A program made the translations under genes and the position numbers. Positions 37,301-52,300 of a stretch of DNA of 64,000 nt are shown here, piece by piece; the stretch's first letter is position 1; the number at the start of each line of letters is the position of its first letter. The stretch covers positions 65,610,716-65,674,715 of the forward strand of contig NC_081831.1 of assembly GCF_030867095.1 (NCBI RefSeq), written 5' to 3'. This stretch comes from Alligator mississippiensis. Its lineage: Eukaryota; Chordata; Crocodylia; Alligatoridae. The notes below the pieces were generated by a model. The model ran no database searches and was not told where the DNA came from. It worked only from the letters and a program-made list of their open reading frames with translations.

Positions 37301-40300
37301 TGGAGAAAATACCCCTATTGCTGAAATCCAGAGTCTCTTTCTGTAGGGTGAAAGTAAACGGGTACCATAGGACCACATAAAACTCCAGTAAGAGTTATAA
37401 AATAAATAGAAGTAACCAGATTCCAAAACTTACTGTCCAATACTTAATGAAATACTTGAAGACTGTTGCAGCAATATACAAGCAATACAACAAAGAATAC
37501 GCTAAGAACAGTAGAAAGAATTTGTAGTTAGAAAATCCAATGCAGTTATTCACCCTAGAGAATAAAAGCAAAGTTGAAATCAGGATATGTACAGCAACAT
37601 GGTTCAAATACAAGGAATATTATTTTTTTTCTATTATTCTTTAAAGGTGTTTGATTAAACAAAATAGCATGTTCAATAAACAGCTCCCCTTAGTGGTAAT
37701 AATTGAACATAATTCTGTTGTTTAACTTTCGTATCCTACCTGCAGGCAAAATTTACACTTAGCAAAAACAAGTTTTTTAATATCAAAAGACTTGGTTTTC
37801 TCAGTTTGCCTACACTGTTGGGTTGGCACAGAGGCAGGCTCAACCTGCAAAATTTAGAGTTGTGTTTGGTGTTGAAAAACCCAAAACTGAATGTATTCCG
37901 ATCTGGGATCCTAATTTTGCTTGTATGGGCCACTTGTGAAGTACACGGGCTTGGTTCACAGTGATTTGTACCATGTCGAGTTACCTGCATATATACAACA
38001 AAGTAAATGCTAAATGTTAGTGCAGTATAATTCTCTGCTCACGTTAATGGAAGCATCTTTATGCCCACTTTATAGAGGTATAAATGACCTCCTAAAGGTG
38101 CAAAACAGTGGGGAGAAAAGGTCAGGTCTCACATCTGGATTGGAGTTCAGATTTGAAACACTCCCTAAATTTGGGAATAAAAATCTGTGGTTCTGCTTCA
38201 TGCCTGTGTCTATGTTGTTTCTGGTTCCTGAAGTCTCCCTTTTGGAAAAAAGGAAGAGAGCAGCAGAGTTTGAGAAATCCAATAGCAACAATTCAAAAAT
38301 CTCAACCAGCCAGTTCTAGAATACAAATCTATAGATCCACTATCCATAAGGGATTTTTAAGTGTATAAACACACACACAATTGGTGGGATCAACTACTGG
38401 TTATATCCTGACTGATTACATACATAAAATTAAAGGTCGGGTCAAGGCTCCTTTGAAAATATGGGCAATAATCAAAGAAGTTAATTTGTTATTTAAACTG
38501 TGTCAGTACAAACACTTCTTAAAACACAGTTAACAAGAATGTTCTTTATCTGTCACTTTGAAATATTATATGCTGTGGACAACTTCACAATATGAGCATT
38601 TCCTACCATGACAGACACACTACGAGTTACATGCAACATTAGTGAATGGAAGGGGCATGCAAACATGCTGTTAAAGACAAAGGTGTTTAAACAGTCTTTA
38701 ATTTAAAAAAAAATCTACAAACCAGTCTCCAGGACATACCATGGGCAATGATGATCCATTTTCAGCACACATCTGCAGGAAGACATAAAGGAAAAGAAAG
38801 CAAAGAAGTCAAGACTTACATTCTGTACTTAACCATCATTTGCAGATCAGCAACAAAGTCTTCTTCAGTTTTTTTAACCCATCAAAAAGACAACTGAATT
38901 CACTAATATTTGTCTGTCCAGCGGAGCTTGTGTTAGACAGATACCTTCTATCACCTAACTCCCCATGTGGGAAAAAGTATAAAATACTACACTCCTATAA
39001 GGGGGACAAAATTCTCGTGGGTGCTAATACTAAGACTCGTGCATGCAGGTGTTTGCATCAAGGTGCTGGCCCATGCATGTACAATAATTCAAGGTGAAAA
39101 CCCAACACAAGCCATCTGAAAATCTTTCCCTTAATGTTTGGCTATTCTTTGGATACCTACATATGTATAACTACACATGCGGGAGCCAGTCATTTTTTCT
39201 GGTCAATACTGACATTAGTGTAAAAAACAAGCCAGTAACTCACATAGCACAAACAGAACAGTGGTGGCAACGATCAGGTTTGATCAGCTGGCATCTATCA
39301 CAGAATCGAATGGCTGAAATTAAACACAAAAATATTAGCACTGGATTGTGTTAAACAACAAGCCAAAAAGAACACTTAGTATTCTGTCCTCGCCATTTAC
39401 ATTTTCCTCTTATCATTGCGATCCTCTCCTGCTTTACAAGCTGGGTGTGTTTATGGTTGATTCTGGCTGCCAAGCTGGAAAACAGATGGCAGAATTCTGA
39501 ACCACTGCTTAAGAACTGGCTTTGGGGCAGGATTTTTCTCTGAAGTGTATAACCAGCTTAATGCTAGTCAAAAGAGATGGATATATGCAGGGGTGAATCC
39601 AGGATTTCCCAAAGGGAGAAGTACAGGAACAGCAACCCACACTGCGGGGGGGGCTGCACTCCTGCGACCAGCCTTCTCTGCTCCCACTAGTGTAGGCAAA
39701 CAGCTCTGTAGTAGCCTCTGGGGACTCCTGTAAGGTTACACTGTGAGCTGCACAAATGCTGATCGGTGTTAGTGCTGGCTTGGAGTCTGGAGCAGTCACA
39801 CCTTTAGTCTAAAAACTGTCTCTGACTGTCCCCTACCTGCACGGCTGTGACTAGAGGCCTGGTGAGCAGGAGAGAACCAGGAGCTGTAGATGTGAGTTGC
39901 CACTAGCAGGCTAGTGAACCAGGACAGGCCTCTATCTCTGCTCTAGAGATGGGAGCGGGGTGGAGAGGTGTGAGAGATCCTGGGATACTGAAGGACTTCA
40001 ACTTGGGCAGCTCATCTGTGGGGAGTGGTCACACCTTAATGCAGTGGTTCCCAATCTTTTTAGATAGCAGACCGACAAACCTGGGACCGGAAGTGACCGC
40101 GGACCGGCAAACCGCAGAACGGAAGCGACTGGAGTACTGCAGACTGGCAGCCAACCCTTTTTTATACTTGGTATAAAAAAGGATTGGAAAGGGTTGGCTG
40201 CTGGTCCGCAGTATGCCAGTCACTTCCAGTCTGTGGTTTGCTGGTCTGCAGAATCACTTCTGGTCTGGCAGCCAACCCTCCTGCAGACCAACAGCCAACC

Positions 40301-43300
40301 CTTCGTGGCCTAGCACCGGGCCACAGCCCAGGGGTTGGGAATCTTTGCCTTAATGGAACAGGAGCTGGGTAGTACAAATCAGAGATAATCCTGCCTTGGC
40401 GTGGAGTAACTTTGAGCCACATAACAAGAGTTTAAGACCACTTTAAGGTGTTCAGGTGTGGACAACTCAGGGGTTAAGAGCCCCAGGAACCACCCAAAAT
40501 TACCATGTAACATGACCTTAAGTCCCCAAAGCAGATGAAAATCCCCACCCGCTCCCCTTCTTGCTCAGAGGCAAGCCTCTCCGCTTCCCCCTACCCTTCC
40601 CCCTTCCCTCCTGGTAGGGATGCTCCACAGCCATATGGGGACTGGGTCTCATCTGGGTAGGGGACAACGGAAACAGCCTGTCAGAAGAGTAGTTCCCACC
40701 ACCCTGCCAGGTCACAGCACGGGGTAGTGGAACCTCCGTCCAGCCCTGCTGCCGTCGTCCCCATTCCTAGTTGAGTGGCCCCTGGGCAACAAGCAGGAAT
40801 GGCTCTGGTGCTTCCCTAGCTCTAAGATAGCGGGGAAAGGCAGTGGGGGAGGGGAGAAGGGTGGGAAATACATTCTTGAGCACAAAAGGGAAGGAAGAAA
40901 GGTTTTCCTTTTGCTTTAGGGACTTAAAGTGCCCAGAGGCTCCTGTAGTGCACTCCAATCCAAAAGTGGGGTGTAGCCACGCCACCGAGCTCTCTCTGGA
41001 TCTGCCCCTGGACATCTGTATACATATCCCCGTCTCTCCATTTGCACTGAGGCCTTGAAAATGCTGTGCTGCCAGGACAACAGTGGCTTACCTTAAATGC
41101 CTGACTAATGAAAATACACAGCATTAAAACCTGTAGCCATTCCAAATTTGGAAGCCCTGCAGACTTCAACAAGAAGGCAAAATGCAAATGACTGCAGAGC
41201 AGGTCCATGGGGGACGACCTATTTATTGAACCATGTCTTCATTAAAGTCAAACCCCATTTAATTAAAAAAGGCTATGGGACACTACCAAATATACATTTG
41301 GGGACCCAACCAGGTTCTCCACCCTTGACATATAACAAAGAGGATAACCTAATGCTTCAAAACACCTGGGATTCCACTTACAAATGGAATAAGCATTCAA
41401 GGAACTCTTCCCCCCCCCCCCATCAAAAAAGATTAGAGGAGGGAAGCCAGGAGAAAAATCTGTTTACACTAATAATATTCCCTCAGCATTAGCACAGAAA
41501 TCCTTTAGTGGGATGCCCCGGCACTGGGGAGGTTTGGTGACTCTGCAGAATAAGCTGGATTGCTAGCACATGCTACTTAGCTTGACTGATTAGATTTGCT
41601 TCAACAAAGCCCTTTGCTGAGCTGACCTCCATTCCCCGTTCTCGTGTACACTGGCAGCTTCCTTGCGATTTCAGCAAGAATCTGCCTCTGCACCTCCGGC
41701 CTCTCTTCATTTTCATAGCGTTCTTTGTCAGTGTAGGAAATATGGAACTAGGAGCAGAAGTGATGAGAAAACCAATTACCCAAGTGTAGCAAAGGTAGTA
41801 TTTAAAATCCAGGGCTGGTTGGAATAATTATTGTCCTCTCACTCCTTTCAAAGCACAAACATTAATCTGACATGAAAGTGCTTTTGCTTACAAGATAAAC
41901 AGACAAATAATTAGTGGTGGACAGACAGAATGCAGGGAGACTAACTGCTGGGAGACACAAAACTGAAGGGAAGGTCACAGAATAATAGATTAATTTCACT
42001 ACTACTTGCTGCTTCAGACATTCAAATAATAGCAATGATGATAATAGCAGCACTTACCAGGCATGTTCTGAGCCAGACACTGTTCTCAATTACATTAGTT
42101 AAAAATCACAGCTGACATAAAAGTGTATCTCTGTAATTGTGGTCAGACTTTGGCCCCTGAACAAGAGCTGTACAAACATTAAGTTGCCCACCTTAATCAC
42201 CTCCTTCTGAAGCAGGTGTTTTGTAAAATAAAGCACAGAAAAGGTGAAGTGACTTGCCCAGAGCTGAAAGAGTTTTGGTATCTGCCCCAGCCTGCAGCCA
42301 GCTTCCAGAAGAGGTAAGAGCGGCCAGCATTAGAACCAGGGAAGAACCTAGCTGGACCCCCCACCCAATAACCAAGCAGACCAGGTCCTTTAGTTTGGGA
42401 GGGAATCTTAATGTGGCACTAGCAGTGCAACGGTACTCCTGTTCAGACCTGTGCTCTACTCTGAGTAATGGCTTCTGTGAAGGCAGGGAGGCAAGGACTC
42501 ATCTAGCGCCGAATATAGAAGACAAGTCCTTCATCAAGCAGAACTCTCATGGTACTCCTCCAAGGAAGCCAGATGGTGTAAAGTCCCCAGGGTTTGGCTC
42601 ACTTTGATAAATGCTTAGAGATCAAAGAAGCTATAAGTATGTAAGTTAATGATCATAAATACCTTTATCCTCAACAATTTTAAATCCTGTTAGCATCTGA
42701 ACTACCTGAAAAGACAGCTTTAAAGTAATACCATGTCTGACTTAAACTCCTCAGGCAGTAGAATTTAAATGATTTTCAGAATAGTTAAACTTTCCTGTTT
42801 ATGGACAACTTTCCATCTATTCAGGAAGACAGATCATTTGCGTTGGGCAACAAAAAGTTCTCCTTTTAATGCCTTCACTTTCATCTGGCCTTAGATTTGC
42901 AGTGCATGAAAAATTCTCAGTTCTTACCTTTTTATCTGGCTGCATTGGGAGAGTAAAAACAGACTTCCAGTATGTCCACACAAAGAGCACAAAGATGACA
43001 TGGAATACTGTGAGGTAGGCCACTGGTGGAGAAGAAAAGAACAAGGACTTGTAAGCACAGGTCATGCTATAGTTTTCATCACTTACAGTACTTCACTTTA
43101 AAAACAGATGCGCTCCTCATGCATTTCATGCCAGAGGAAAAAACAAATGTACTAGGACGTGTTTCTTAGTCCATGTGAACAGTCTTTTAAGCAGGCAGGC
43201 AAAACTATGTCTCCGTGGTTACTGAGAAAGATTACAGAAGCAAGGCAGGGTGCCTGGCACACCGTGACTTTATGAAAGCTTAGATGATTCGGTGCAATCC

Positions 43301-46300
43301 TATTTCAATATATGAAGAGTCTTACTTTTGGAGGAGCAAGAAATAAGGCATCAGGAGAGGGAAAGCAGGCCCAAGGGCAGTTTTCCATGCACTGTACAAA
43401 GCACTTGAGCATTCTTTTGGATGCTCAAAAGCCACCACAATATTGACTAGTGCTACATCTGCAGTGACTAGAGAGCTCTGTTTTAAGCATGCTATATAAA
43501 CAGCAGCGATGTGTGTGCTGTCCCCTACCTTTATTTTGAACAATTTTAACAGAGGGATACAACAACCACAAGAAGAATGAGGCGTCTTTGAATCAAATCC
43601 TGCATCCTTATACCTATTGTATGGAAATTTCACTAATGTAAAAGTTGCATGCAGACTTCAGGCCCTTCCCATGTGATTCATCACGAGGAATCTATTGCAA
43701 AGCTGGAAACAGAACTTAGATCACCTGACTTCCAGTCATGCCTCTTACCCCCAAGGCCATTCTCTCTCTCAGTTTTTATGTGAGGTTACATCCTCTCCCT
43801 GAAACAGTCAACACTGGCAACTGGCTATTAGCAGTATGTCAGCCTAGATACATTAGTGATAGTTTCCTGTGCACCGTTCATTATATATTTCAAAAGGATA
43901 TAGGTAACTTGCATGCACCAGTACTACGCATGGTATTTCTGTATTAATTAGGACTGTGTTGCCAGAGTAGAGACATAGAGAAGTTCTTAGAGGCTGTTGT
44001 GCCCCAAAATGCTTGTTTTCCTTTCCCCGTGAAATAAAACAGTAACTTTACAACCCCTTCCACTTAGAAAATTTCCCTGAGCTTTCCCAGAATCTAACTG
44101 ACAACAGCAGAGAATGTCTACCATGACAATGCAAAGCAGTTGTAAGCTAGTTAAGAAACTTGCCTCTGCAAAGTAATGGAATAGCAGATCCAAATTCTCC
44201 ATGACCCAAGGAGGAAACCATGCACTGAAGAACAGCCATGAACCCCCTTCGGGAGGGGGTACTGATTTTTCAATGTCATTCAGTCATTCTTCGCCTAGCA
44301 TTTAAGGAGAGCATGCTTCCTGCAGGTTCTGTTCTGCTGGTAAGGTGGTATAAAGTCTTTTGCTGGAAGGAGGGGATCTGAGCGATTGTGAAGATTCAGG
44401 TGCAGATTTTACAAAGAATATCTGTTTTGTTAGAGGGTCACAAACCTATCGCCATAGTGGATATACTTCCTTTGTGACCATTTCATATAGGGGCAGCTAT
44501 TTGTTGTTAAGAGGATCTGGTTACTGGAGATGGAGAGGAGTTGCCCTAGAGGCATAATTTTAATGTGTGCCAGCTGGTCAGGGTTCTCAAGGGACAGTGC
44601 CAGCTGAAGACTGTGAGAGCTATTCCTCCCCAACCTCTGTGCCAGGCTCAAGGGGGAAGGCAGAGTGGGAGCTGCCTATGCTGGCTGTCTCTCTTGGGAA
44701 CTCCCTGACATTAGCTGATACAGTGTCAGATTCCAGCCCCTTCGCTCAATCAGGCCATCACAAAAGGGGATGCAGCTGGAGGCAGAAACTGGGCACAATG
44801 GTCCAAATGGCAAAAACCCCACTGACTCCATTCCTCAGGGCCAGAATTTGGCATATTACCTGCCTGTACCAACTATACCTCTGTCTAATCAGATAAGATT
44901 GCTTCTCTTGCCTGATTCATTCAGTGACCCCAAGAGCCAGATTCTACAACATCAGAACAGTTTCTCTGAGAATAAACTTCCACATTACCAAATGAATTTA
45001 CAAAAGGTGCAAGCCAGTGACAATGGGACACAAACTCTTTTGTTTCTAGGTCACTGGTCCTAATTCATCCAGACTGGTAGCAACCAGAAATCATTATCAT
45101 TCATTGGCTGTTCATTGGCCTACATACAGCGTGTCGTGGTCTTGGATGAAATATAGCTATTTAAAAAGAAACATTACAAGTGGCCTTAAAATGGAAGTCT
45201 CCAGAGAAAGATGAAAAAAGTAAATGAGGCCAGAGACTGACATACCAATTAGAAAGGATTTTTTTAATAGAAGAACCTTAACGACCTTCAGCAGAACAGT
45301 GTGTGTGCATGTGTCTGACTGTCCGTAGGCCATGGGGGAAGCCTCTACTTGCTTTAAGAATAAGCAAAAGATATCCACATCTAACATGTTTTCTCTATGC
45401 AGAGAGGTGAGACTACTTGTACTGATGGGTGCCGTATACCCCTCTGTAATCTAAAACAAGGATAAGGAAATATTGGTGGAGAATGATAATTGAATGGAAT
45501 TCTAGGAAAATCTCATTTGTGAAGTTTGCTGGAGTATGGAATTGCTTGTTTTCAAATGAATTGAAGCAGTCTAATATTTGACAGTTTAGGACACACTGCC
45601 CTTCATCCCTCCCCTGTGACAGCTGCACACATATAAATACACAAAGCTGATTTTCAACTTTTGGGATTTATTTTAAATAGATGTTCATGCGCTTTTAGAA
45701 ATAAAGACCAAATGTCAAGGTCTTGGATAAGATTCACTTACCTCTTTCCACAGGATTGGTCAGAGTCACTGAAAAGAAAGAAAACAAATATATGTTTAGA
45801 GACTGCTCTGAAAATTATGTTTGCTGCATAATCTTTGTTAAAACAAAATGGAAATTAAAAAGGAAGCAAATTCAAGCTGAAAGAGTAATAAAAATTATCA
45901 TGTATTTTATCATTAAAGATAAACACAATCAAACATTAATGTACAGCTGGTAAGCAACTTTTTTTTTTTATTCACTCAAACAGTCTCTATAATAAAACAT
46001 TCAAGCACCTTAGTTATGCCATATTTTCCATTTCTACAAAACACAATTTTTCTTGGAGGTCCCAACGACCTTGATACCTGCAAGCTAAATAGGGCTCTTC
46101 TAATATCCCACCCAAATAACATCTTCACTATTTACTGATATGCCTGCTTGGAGCTAGTCTCCAGCTGCTTTCATTCCTATGCTCCACTTCCTGTCCGGAG
46201 ATGTACATTCCATCTTATAGCTACATAAATTAAAACGAGAACACAGTACCTGACCCAATAACCCAGTCATTAGCACTCTGGAGTGACATGCAGGAAACAA

Positions 46301-49300
46301 TGATTTTACTTTGACATCTCTACTGGGCTACCCATGGCCCTATGGAGCCCACTGCTCCAACCTGCAGGGAGGTGGGGAACATGATTCAACAGCTACTTGT
46401 ACTGATTGAAGGAAGCGTGACTATCTGGTCAACAGTGGCAAGAGCTCTGTGTTGTCTCTAGTTATATCCTCAGCTTGACCTGAGGAATGCGAAAGTTGGC
46501 AAGCTGCAAAGGGAGACCTGTCCAGTCTTTAACTAGCATTTACAGGCTACAAAGATTAACAGTGACGAACAACTATCACGAGCCAGAATGTTGGGTTTTC
46601 TTCGTTACCAAAAACTCAATCAAGAATTTTTAGACCTGAGTTTTTATCTGAAATTTTCCTTCTTCCTCCATTTCCAAATGTATTTCTTTATTGGAAAGAA
46701 ATTCCAAAAGTACTGGCATATCTGAACCCTGAAACAAATATGTCAGATATTTGTATAGCAAACTTTTTAATAAAAGGGTAAATAACCATTATCTTTCGGA
46801 AGGTGCATGATTTTGCAGACCAATTTACGCATATAATCAGACAGTCTAACACAGCATGGCAGGAGCATTTGCACCTCAGCTGGTTGCTTACTACACAGGA
46901 TTATTACCACTCATCAGGCTACAGAGAACATGGCTGTGCAAACAACTCTTTTGTAAAAAAAAACCTTTTACATTGTGATCACTTTTATTTTCCTAAGCTA
47001 ACCCAGGTGTGTTCAAGGCCTATCCTTAAATGGGAGACTTCTCCAAAAAAAAAAACCACAGGGTACATTGGAGGAGAAACTATGAATAAAGGTATGTGAT
47101 GGTATTATCTTCTACCAGATCAGAAGGAGTAGGTTATATTATGGTTTAAATGAACTACTATCTATATTGTTTAGATGAACTGTTCCAAACATTTGTTCGA
47201 CACCACACAAAGTCAGTGGCAGTAAATCTACAGGTTTATCAAAACAGATTAAATATATATATTTTTACTGGAAAGCTGAGCAGACGTGATCCATATTTAA
47301 TTACTTTTCTGAATACAATGAAGATATCTCCTATTCCAGGAAACACTGCCTAAAACCATAGACTCTATTCCTCATTCATTTAAAATATTTTAACTTCTGG
47401 GAGTCCATCCATTTCTTTTGGTCTTTTGGATCGTCCAATTTTTGTTTTTACCAGGATGAGGGAGGACTCTTACCCACATTAGGTTCTATTTACAGGCGGT
47501 CCTCAGACTTACGACACAATTGGTTCCTGAACACCATGTCCTTAGTTGAAACGTAACTCGGAACCAATTTTCCCATAGGAACAATGTTATAACTAAGGCC
47601 TGATACCCTATTTTCACCAAAAAATAACCCAGAATTTTGTACTCAATCAATTACAGATGAGTAATATAGCTACAATGTATATATAGTGTAAACAGCAATC
47701 ATATTGATTTGGAAGGATTTCTTTCAGGTGACTTTTCTGGACTTTTTGAAGGGCTCTTGGCTGAAGTCTTCTCAGGAGTCTTGGTTGCATGTTTTTTCTG
47801 GAGTCCTGTCTGCTTTCTTAAAGAAAGTGTCCAAGGAAGTTTGGACAGATGTTTTCCAGGGAGATGGACGACACAGCAAACATATACACTGGTGTGGCGT
47901 GGTGCCGGATCAAGCATCATAAAGTAGAAACTGGTGCCAGAATGTAGAAACAGGGTGTCAATTTATAAATGTCCTAAGTGCTGTTTGTTGCAACTCAAAA
48001 AGGCTTAAGTCAAGGACTGCCTGTACTTAATTTATCTCTGACAGAGCATAACTTGGGGAAACAGATGTTTCATGGGACTGGCAGCGAGGTAAAAAGTCTT
48101 CCATTTCTGGTTTGACAGTTTGAATCCAGTGGTAGTGACTAAAAGATGTTAACATCTAAAGGATGTAGGATAGCCAGCATGAAAGCCCTCTCAAATCCCC
48201 CTCAAAAATCAAGAGCCAGTCACTAACTCCTCTGCTGGGCAGCAATACAGAGCCACCAGAGCCCATCTTAGTGACAGCCCCTTCAGATTAGGGACACAGC
48301 AAATGGACTGGACAGCATTAGGAATTTGACCTTGAAAAATCTGCTCGTACTAGGATTATCATGCATGCATCTTTCCTTCACAATCCACTCACTTCAAATG
48401 TGTAAATAAGAATAGGAGCTGAGATAATTAATGATTGGGATGATGAGTGCACATTTAGCAAATTTGCTGAGAATACCAAGTTGGGCAGAGTTAGAGATAC
48501 TCCAGAGGGCATGGCCAGGATCCACAATAACCTGAACAGGATGGAAAAATGGTCCACAATGAATCAGATCAGATTAAACAAGGACAAGTGCAAAGTCCTA
48601 CACTTTGGAAGGAAGAATTGCATCCGTAAATATGGGCTGCGGAATGACTGGCTGGGCTGCGGAAATGGACCTGGGGGTGATAGTGGACCATAAGCCGAAT
48701 GAGCCAACAGTGTGCTCTTATTACAAAAAAAAGCCAATAGCATACTGGGGTGTATTAACAGGAGTATCTCTTGAAAATCAAGGGAAGTGATTCTTCTGCA
48801 CTATTCAGCACTGGTGAGGCCTCTTCTGGAGTACTGTGCCCAGTTTTAGCCCCCACATTTCAAGAAGGATTTGGACAGTTTGGAAAGAGTCCAGCAAAGA
48901 GTAACAAAAATGACTAGGAGCCTGGGAGGCAAGACGGGTGAACAGAGGCTGAAAGAACTAGGATTACGTAGTCTGTAAATGAGGAGCTTGAGAGGGGATT
49001 TGATAGCAGTCTTCAAGTACCTGAAGGGCGATTACAGAGAGGAGGGAGATGAGCTTTTTCTGGTGCTGAACAGGACAGGATTAGGAGCAATGGCCTCAAG
49101 GTGCAGCAGGGGAAATTTAGGTTGGAGAGTAGGAGGAACTTTCTCACTATGAGGGTGGTCAAGCATTGGAGCAGGCTCATGAGATAAGTTGTAGAATCGC
49201 TATTCTTGGAAGTTTTCAAGAGCAGGTTAGATAGACACTTGGCTGGGATAGTTTAGTCAAGGATGGCCCTGCCTTGAGCAGGGAACTGGACTAGATCAGT

Positions 49301-52300
49301 GGTTTTCAACCTTTTTTGTACCAGAACCCACTTGTAAACATAGATGGACAGTCCTGACCCAGTAAATAGTTTAAGTAGAAAACAGCTCCCTAGCCCTCCC
49401 AGTACCACTTGCTCCCGACCCTCTGCCCCCAGGCCCCAACCCCTAGTGTGTGGGGCAGGGGTGGCCCCCAGCAGCCATACTAATCAGTACTCTTGAACCA
49501 CCAACTATTTTAGAGTTCAATAATCAGGATTTACAAATGAAAAACTCAGGAATATTTATGAACTGCCTCTGTGCAATCACAGATTTACAATGCACTATGT
49601 AGTACAAATGCTATGCAACCTCTCCTCTTTCCTTTGGTTCTCTGGCAAATGATACCTGTCCAGCTTCATACAACTGCAGCCTGGATCCTTTTGACCCATG
49701 CACTTGGGCCCTTCCAGGCACTGAAGTCTGTCTTGACCTTAGGGAGAGCAGGAGCTAAACCTTGTGATTTTGTAAGAACTTGTTCTTTTCCCTTCTCTCT
49801 GGGATGGCATAATATGGGTCCCTGGTCTTTGGCATACTCATTCCCTGTCACATTGTGGCAGCATCCTATCAGCTAGTCACTGGAACCAGGCCTGCTCTGG
49901 ACCACAGATTTCTATCCAAATCTGCCAGCAGGAGTTGCAGTGACAATGACATGAGATATTTCCTCTAGCACAGAGGTCACCATCCAAATGCTGCTTTAAA
50001 CACCCATCAAACTGAAAATCTAAAGACAAAGAACAAGAGCTGGAGCTGAATCTCCACTCTTCACATGTTTGAAATGCATTGCTTAGTGCGATATGACAAA
50101 AAACTATGTTTAAGATGACTATTATTTCAAGAAGCTGGAGAGGATTGCTCAGTGCCCTGTGCCCTCTATCAGGTTTCATACGCCTACATGCCCAGCAAAT
50201 CCTCAGAACCAATTTTTTCATCCTTCAACCTAAATTTCATGCAGCTGCTTTGTGCGCGTGGTGCTGGTCAAGTCTCTCAGATGATGTCTTAGACGCTGAA
50301 GTGCTATCTGCTCTGCATGGGCAGTGAAGATGGTTTGGACAACGGGGAGAATGAAGTGGGGGCAGAATGAAGTGTTGCTATTAAACTTACACAGCTTGTC
50401 AATCCAAGCATTCTCCAAAATCTTGAGTGGTACTTTAGATATACACTTTGTTAAACATTTTATGTAATTTGGGACAACAGTTACTTAACAGGCCCACTAA
50501 TCATTTCTCAGCAGCTGGGGATTTGTTTCTTGTATAATTAGTTCCTAAAAAAGTGCAATAATAGATCTAACCACAAAGAGACAAAAATAACAAGGTCATA
50601 GAATGGAATAATTTAGCAACAGGTTCAAATTAAACAAAACAAATGCAGGGCAAATCTCTAGTACCTAATCCAACTGGAGAAAAACAAAAATAGTGATGAC
50701 AGCCCTGGCTGTCTCTCTCAACAGAAGAGAAGCAACTAATTTGTCAGTTTTCTTTTCTTCCATAGCAAGAGTCTTCTAGGTTAGAGGAAGACCACAAAAC
50801 AGCTCTCTTCTTCCCATGAACTCCACTTCTTTTATCTACTCTTTTATCAGCCTTATCCCATTTAAGAGGAACATTTCTCTGTCCCACCTCCCAGAAGCTT
50901 AACATGCCAAAGCTGCCAGCTCTTTTCACCAAGTTTGTTGATTACAGCAGTCTTCCAGTTGTCATATTGTCCTTTTTGTCCCCCAAAAAGCCTAAAACCC
51001 TTTCTTGGGTCACTCAGAATAAGCCTGCATAGCCCAAAGTCCCCTTAAATTATCAAATATCAGTATACAGAGAGCATTAAACTTGTAAACTTATTATGCA
51101 GCATTTAAAGCAGAGGTGGGCAATTATTTGGGCGCACAGGCCACATCAGGAATTTTGGTGAGCTGTTGCAGGCTTAGTCAGTAGCCCTTCCCACCAGCAA
51201 CAGTGTCAGTAGCTGGGACCTACCGCAGACTGGAAAAAACCCCTTGGCAGGCTGGACATATTTTGCCCACCCCTGATTTAAAGCCTCCTAGGTTATTATG
51301 TGACACTTTAAGGAAGTGCTAGAGTAACAAAGCATTTCAATCCTGGCAAAAAATAAAATTCTTCTGAGTCTCTCAGTCAAGAAGCAAAAGCCAAAAGAAA
51401 TTGCTCTGCATTGCAGACCAACAGTCACTTCTGTTTTAATTTAAATGAAAAACACTTCCAAATATGACTCAAGAGTCCATTCGTGTGAAATTTCACTGGG
51501 ATTGTTTCTCTTCTTTCCCTCAGTTTCATATTTGTTTAAACACCCACTACCATGGTATCTGCGAATACAACATATAGACTCAAGACCATGTGAAACAGCC
51601 CACAAGAAGCATCCAGCAGCTGCTAAGTCACTGCTCAGTCATGAATTTGCTGAATAAGCGTGATGACTCATACGCGATGACGAAACACAAATGCAAGTGA
51701 AATGGTCCCTCGACGGGAACGTTCACATTGTCACACTGCGGTCAAAGGCGTGACTGCGGCTTCTGCAAATATGCAGGAACTAGTTGTGAAACCTGCCTGA
51801 GACACTTGGGTGGTTAGCTGGCACGTAGCTCCCGGCTGCTGTGGCTAAACTGTTGTCAGTCCCAGAACAAGTGAGATTACAGGATTTATACAAACTGCGC
51901 TCACACCTTCCAACACAGCACAGATGCAAAGTGGTCCTCCTAACTTTCTTGAAAAAGTCAGGCCTATTTGATACACAGAAAAACACAAACCTAGGCCCAC
52001 GCAGACACGGTCAGTCCTCTCTGGTTAGCGGGGTCACCGACTGTGCATCAAGAGTTGGGACAACTTTTTTTAAAAATGAAATTTCCATATTCCTAGCCAA
52101 AAAAATTCCAAATCCGTGAGTCAGTGCAGAACCATAAGCGGCCCTGCTACCAGCGAACATCCTCCACCCCCACCAGGGCCGGCTACACGTTTCCAAACCC
52201 TGCTTGCAGCAGAGGCTTGGGGTTCGGACGCCCCCGGTGTTGCTTGCTCAGGCCTAGGGGCGCGGGGGCAAGCCAGGGAGGAGTCTGCCCTTTCCATAAA

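Larger units (their letters stand above)
39314..41626 (-). other. ZDHHC15 intron 4
   Basis: 2.3 kb, of which 1.4 kb is the nested hAT pair at 39588-41010. A short C run near 41411. No other exon. Confidence 0.65.
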
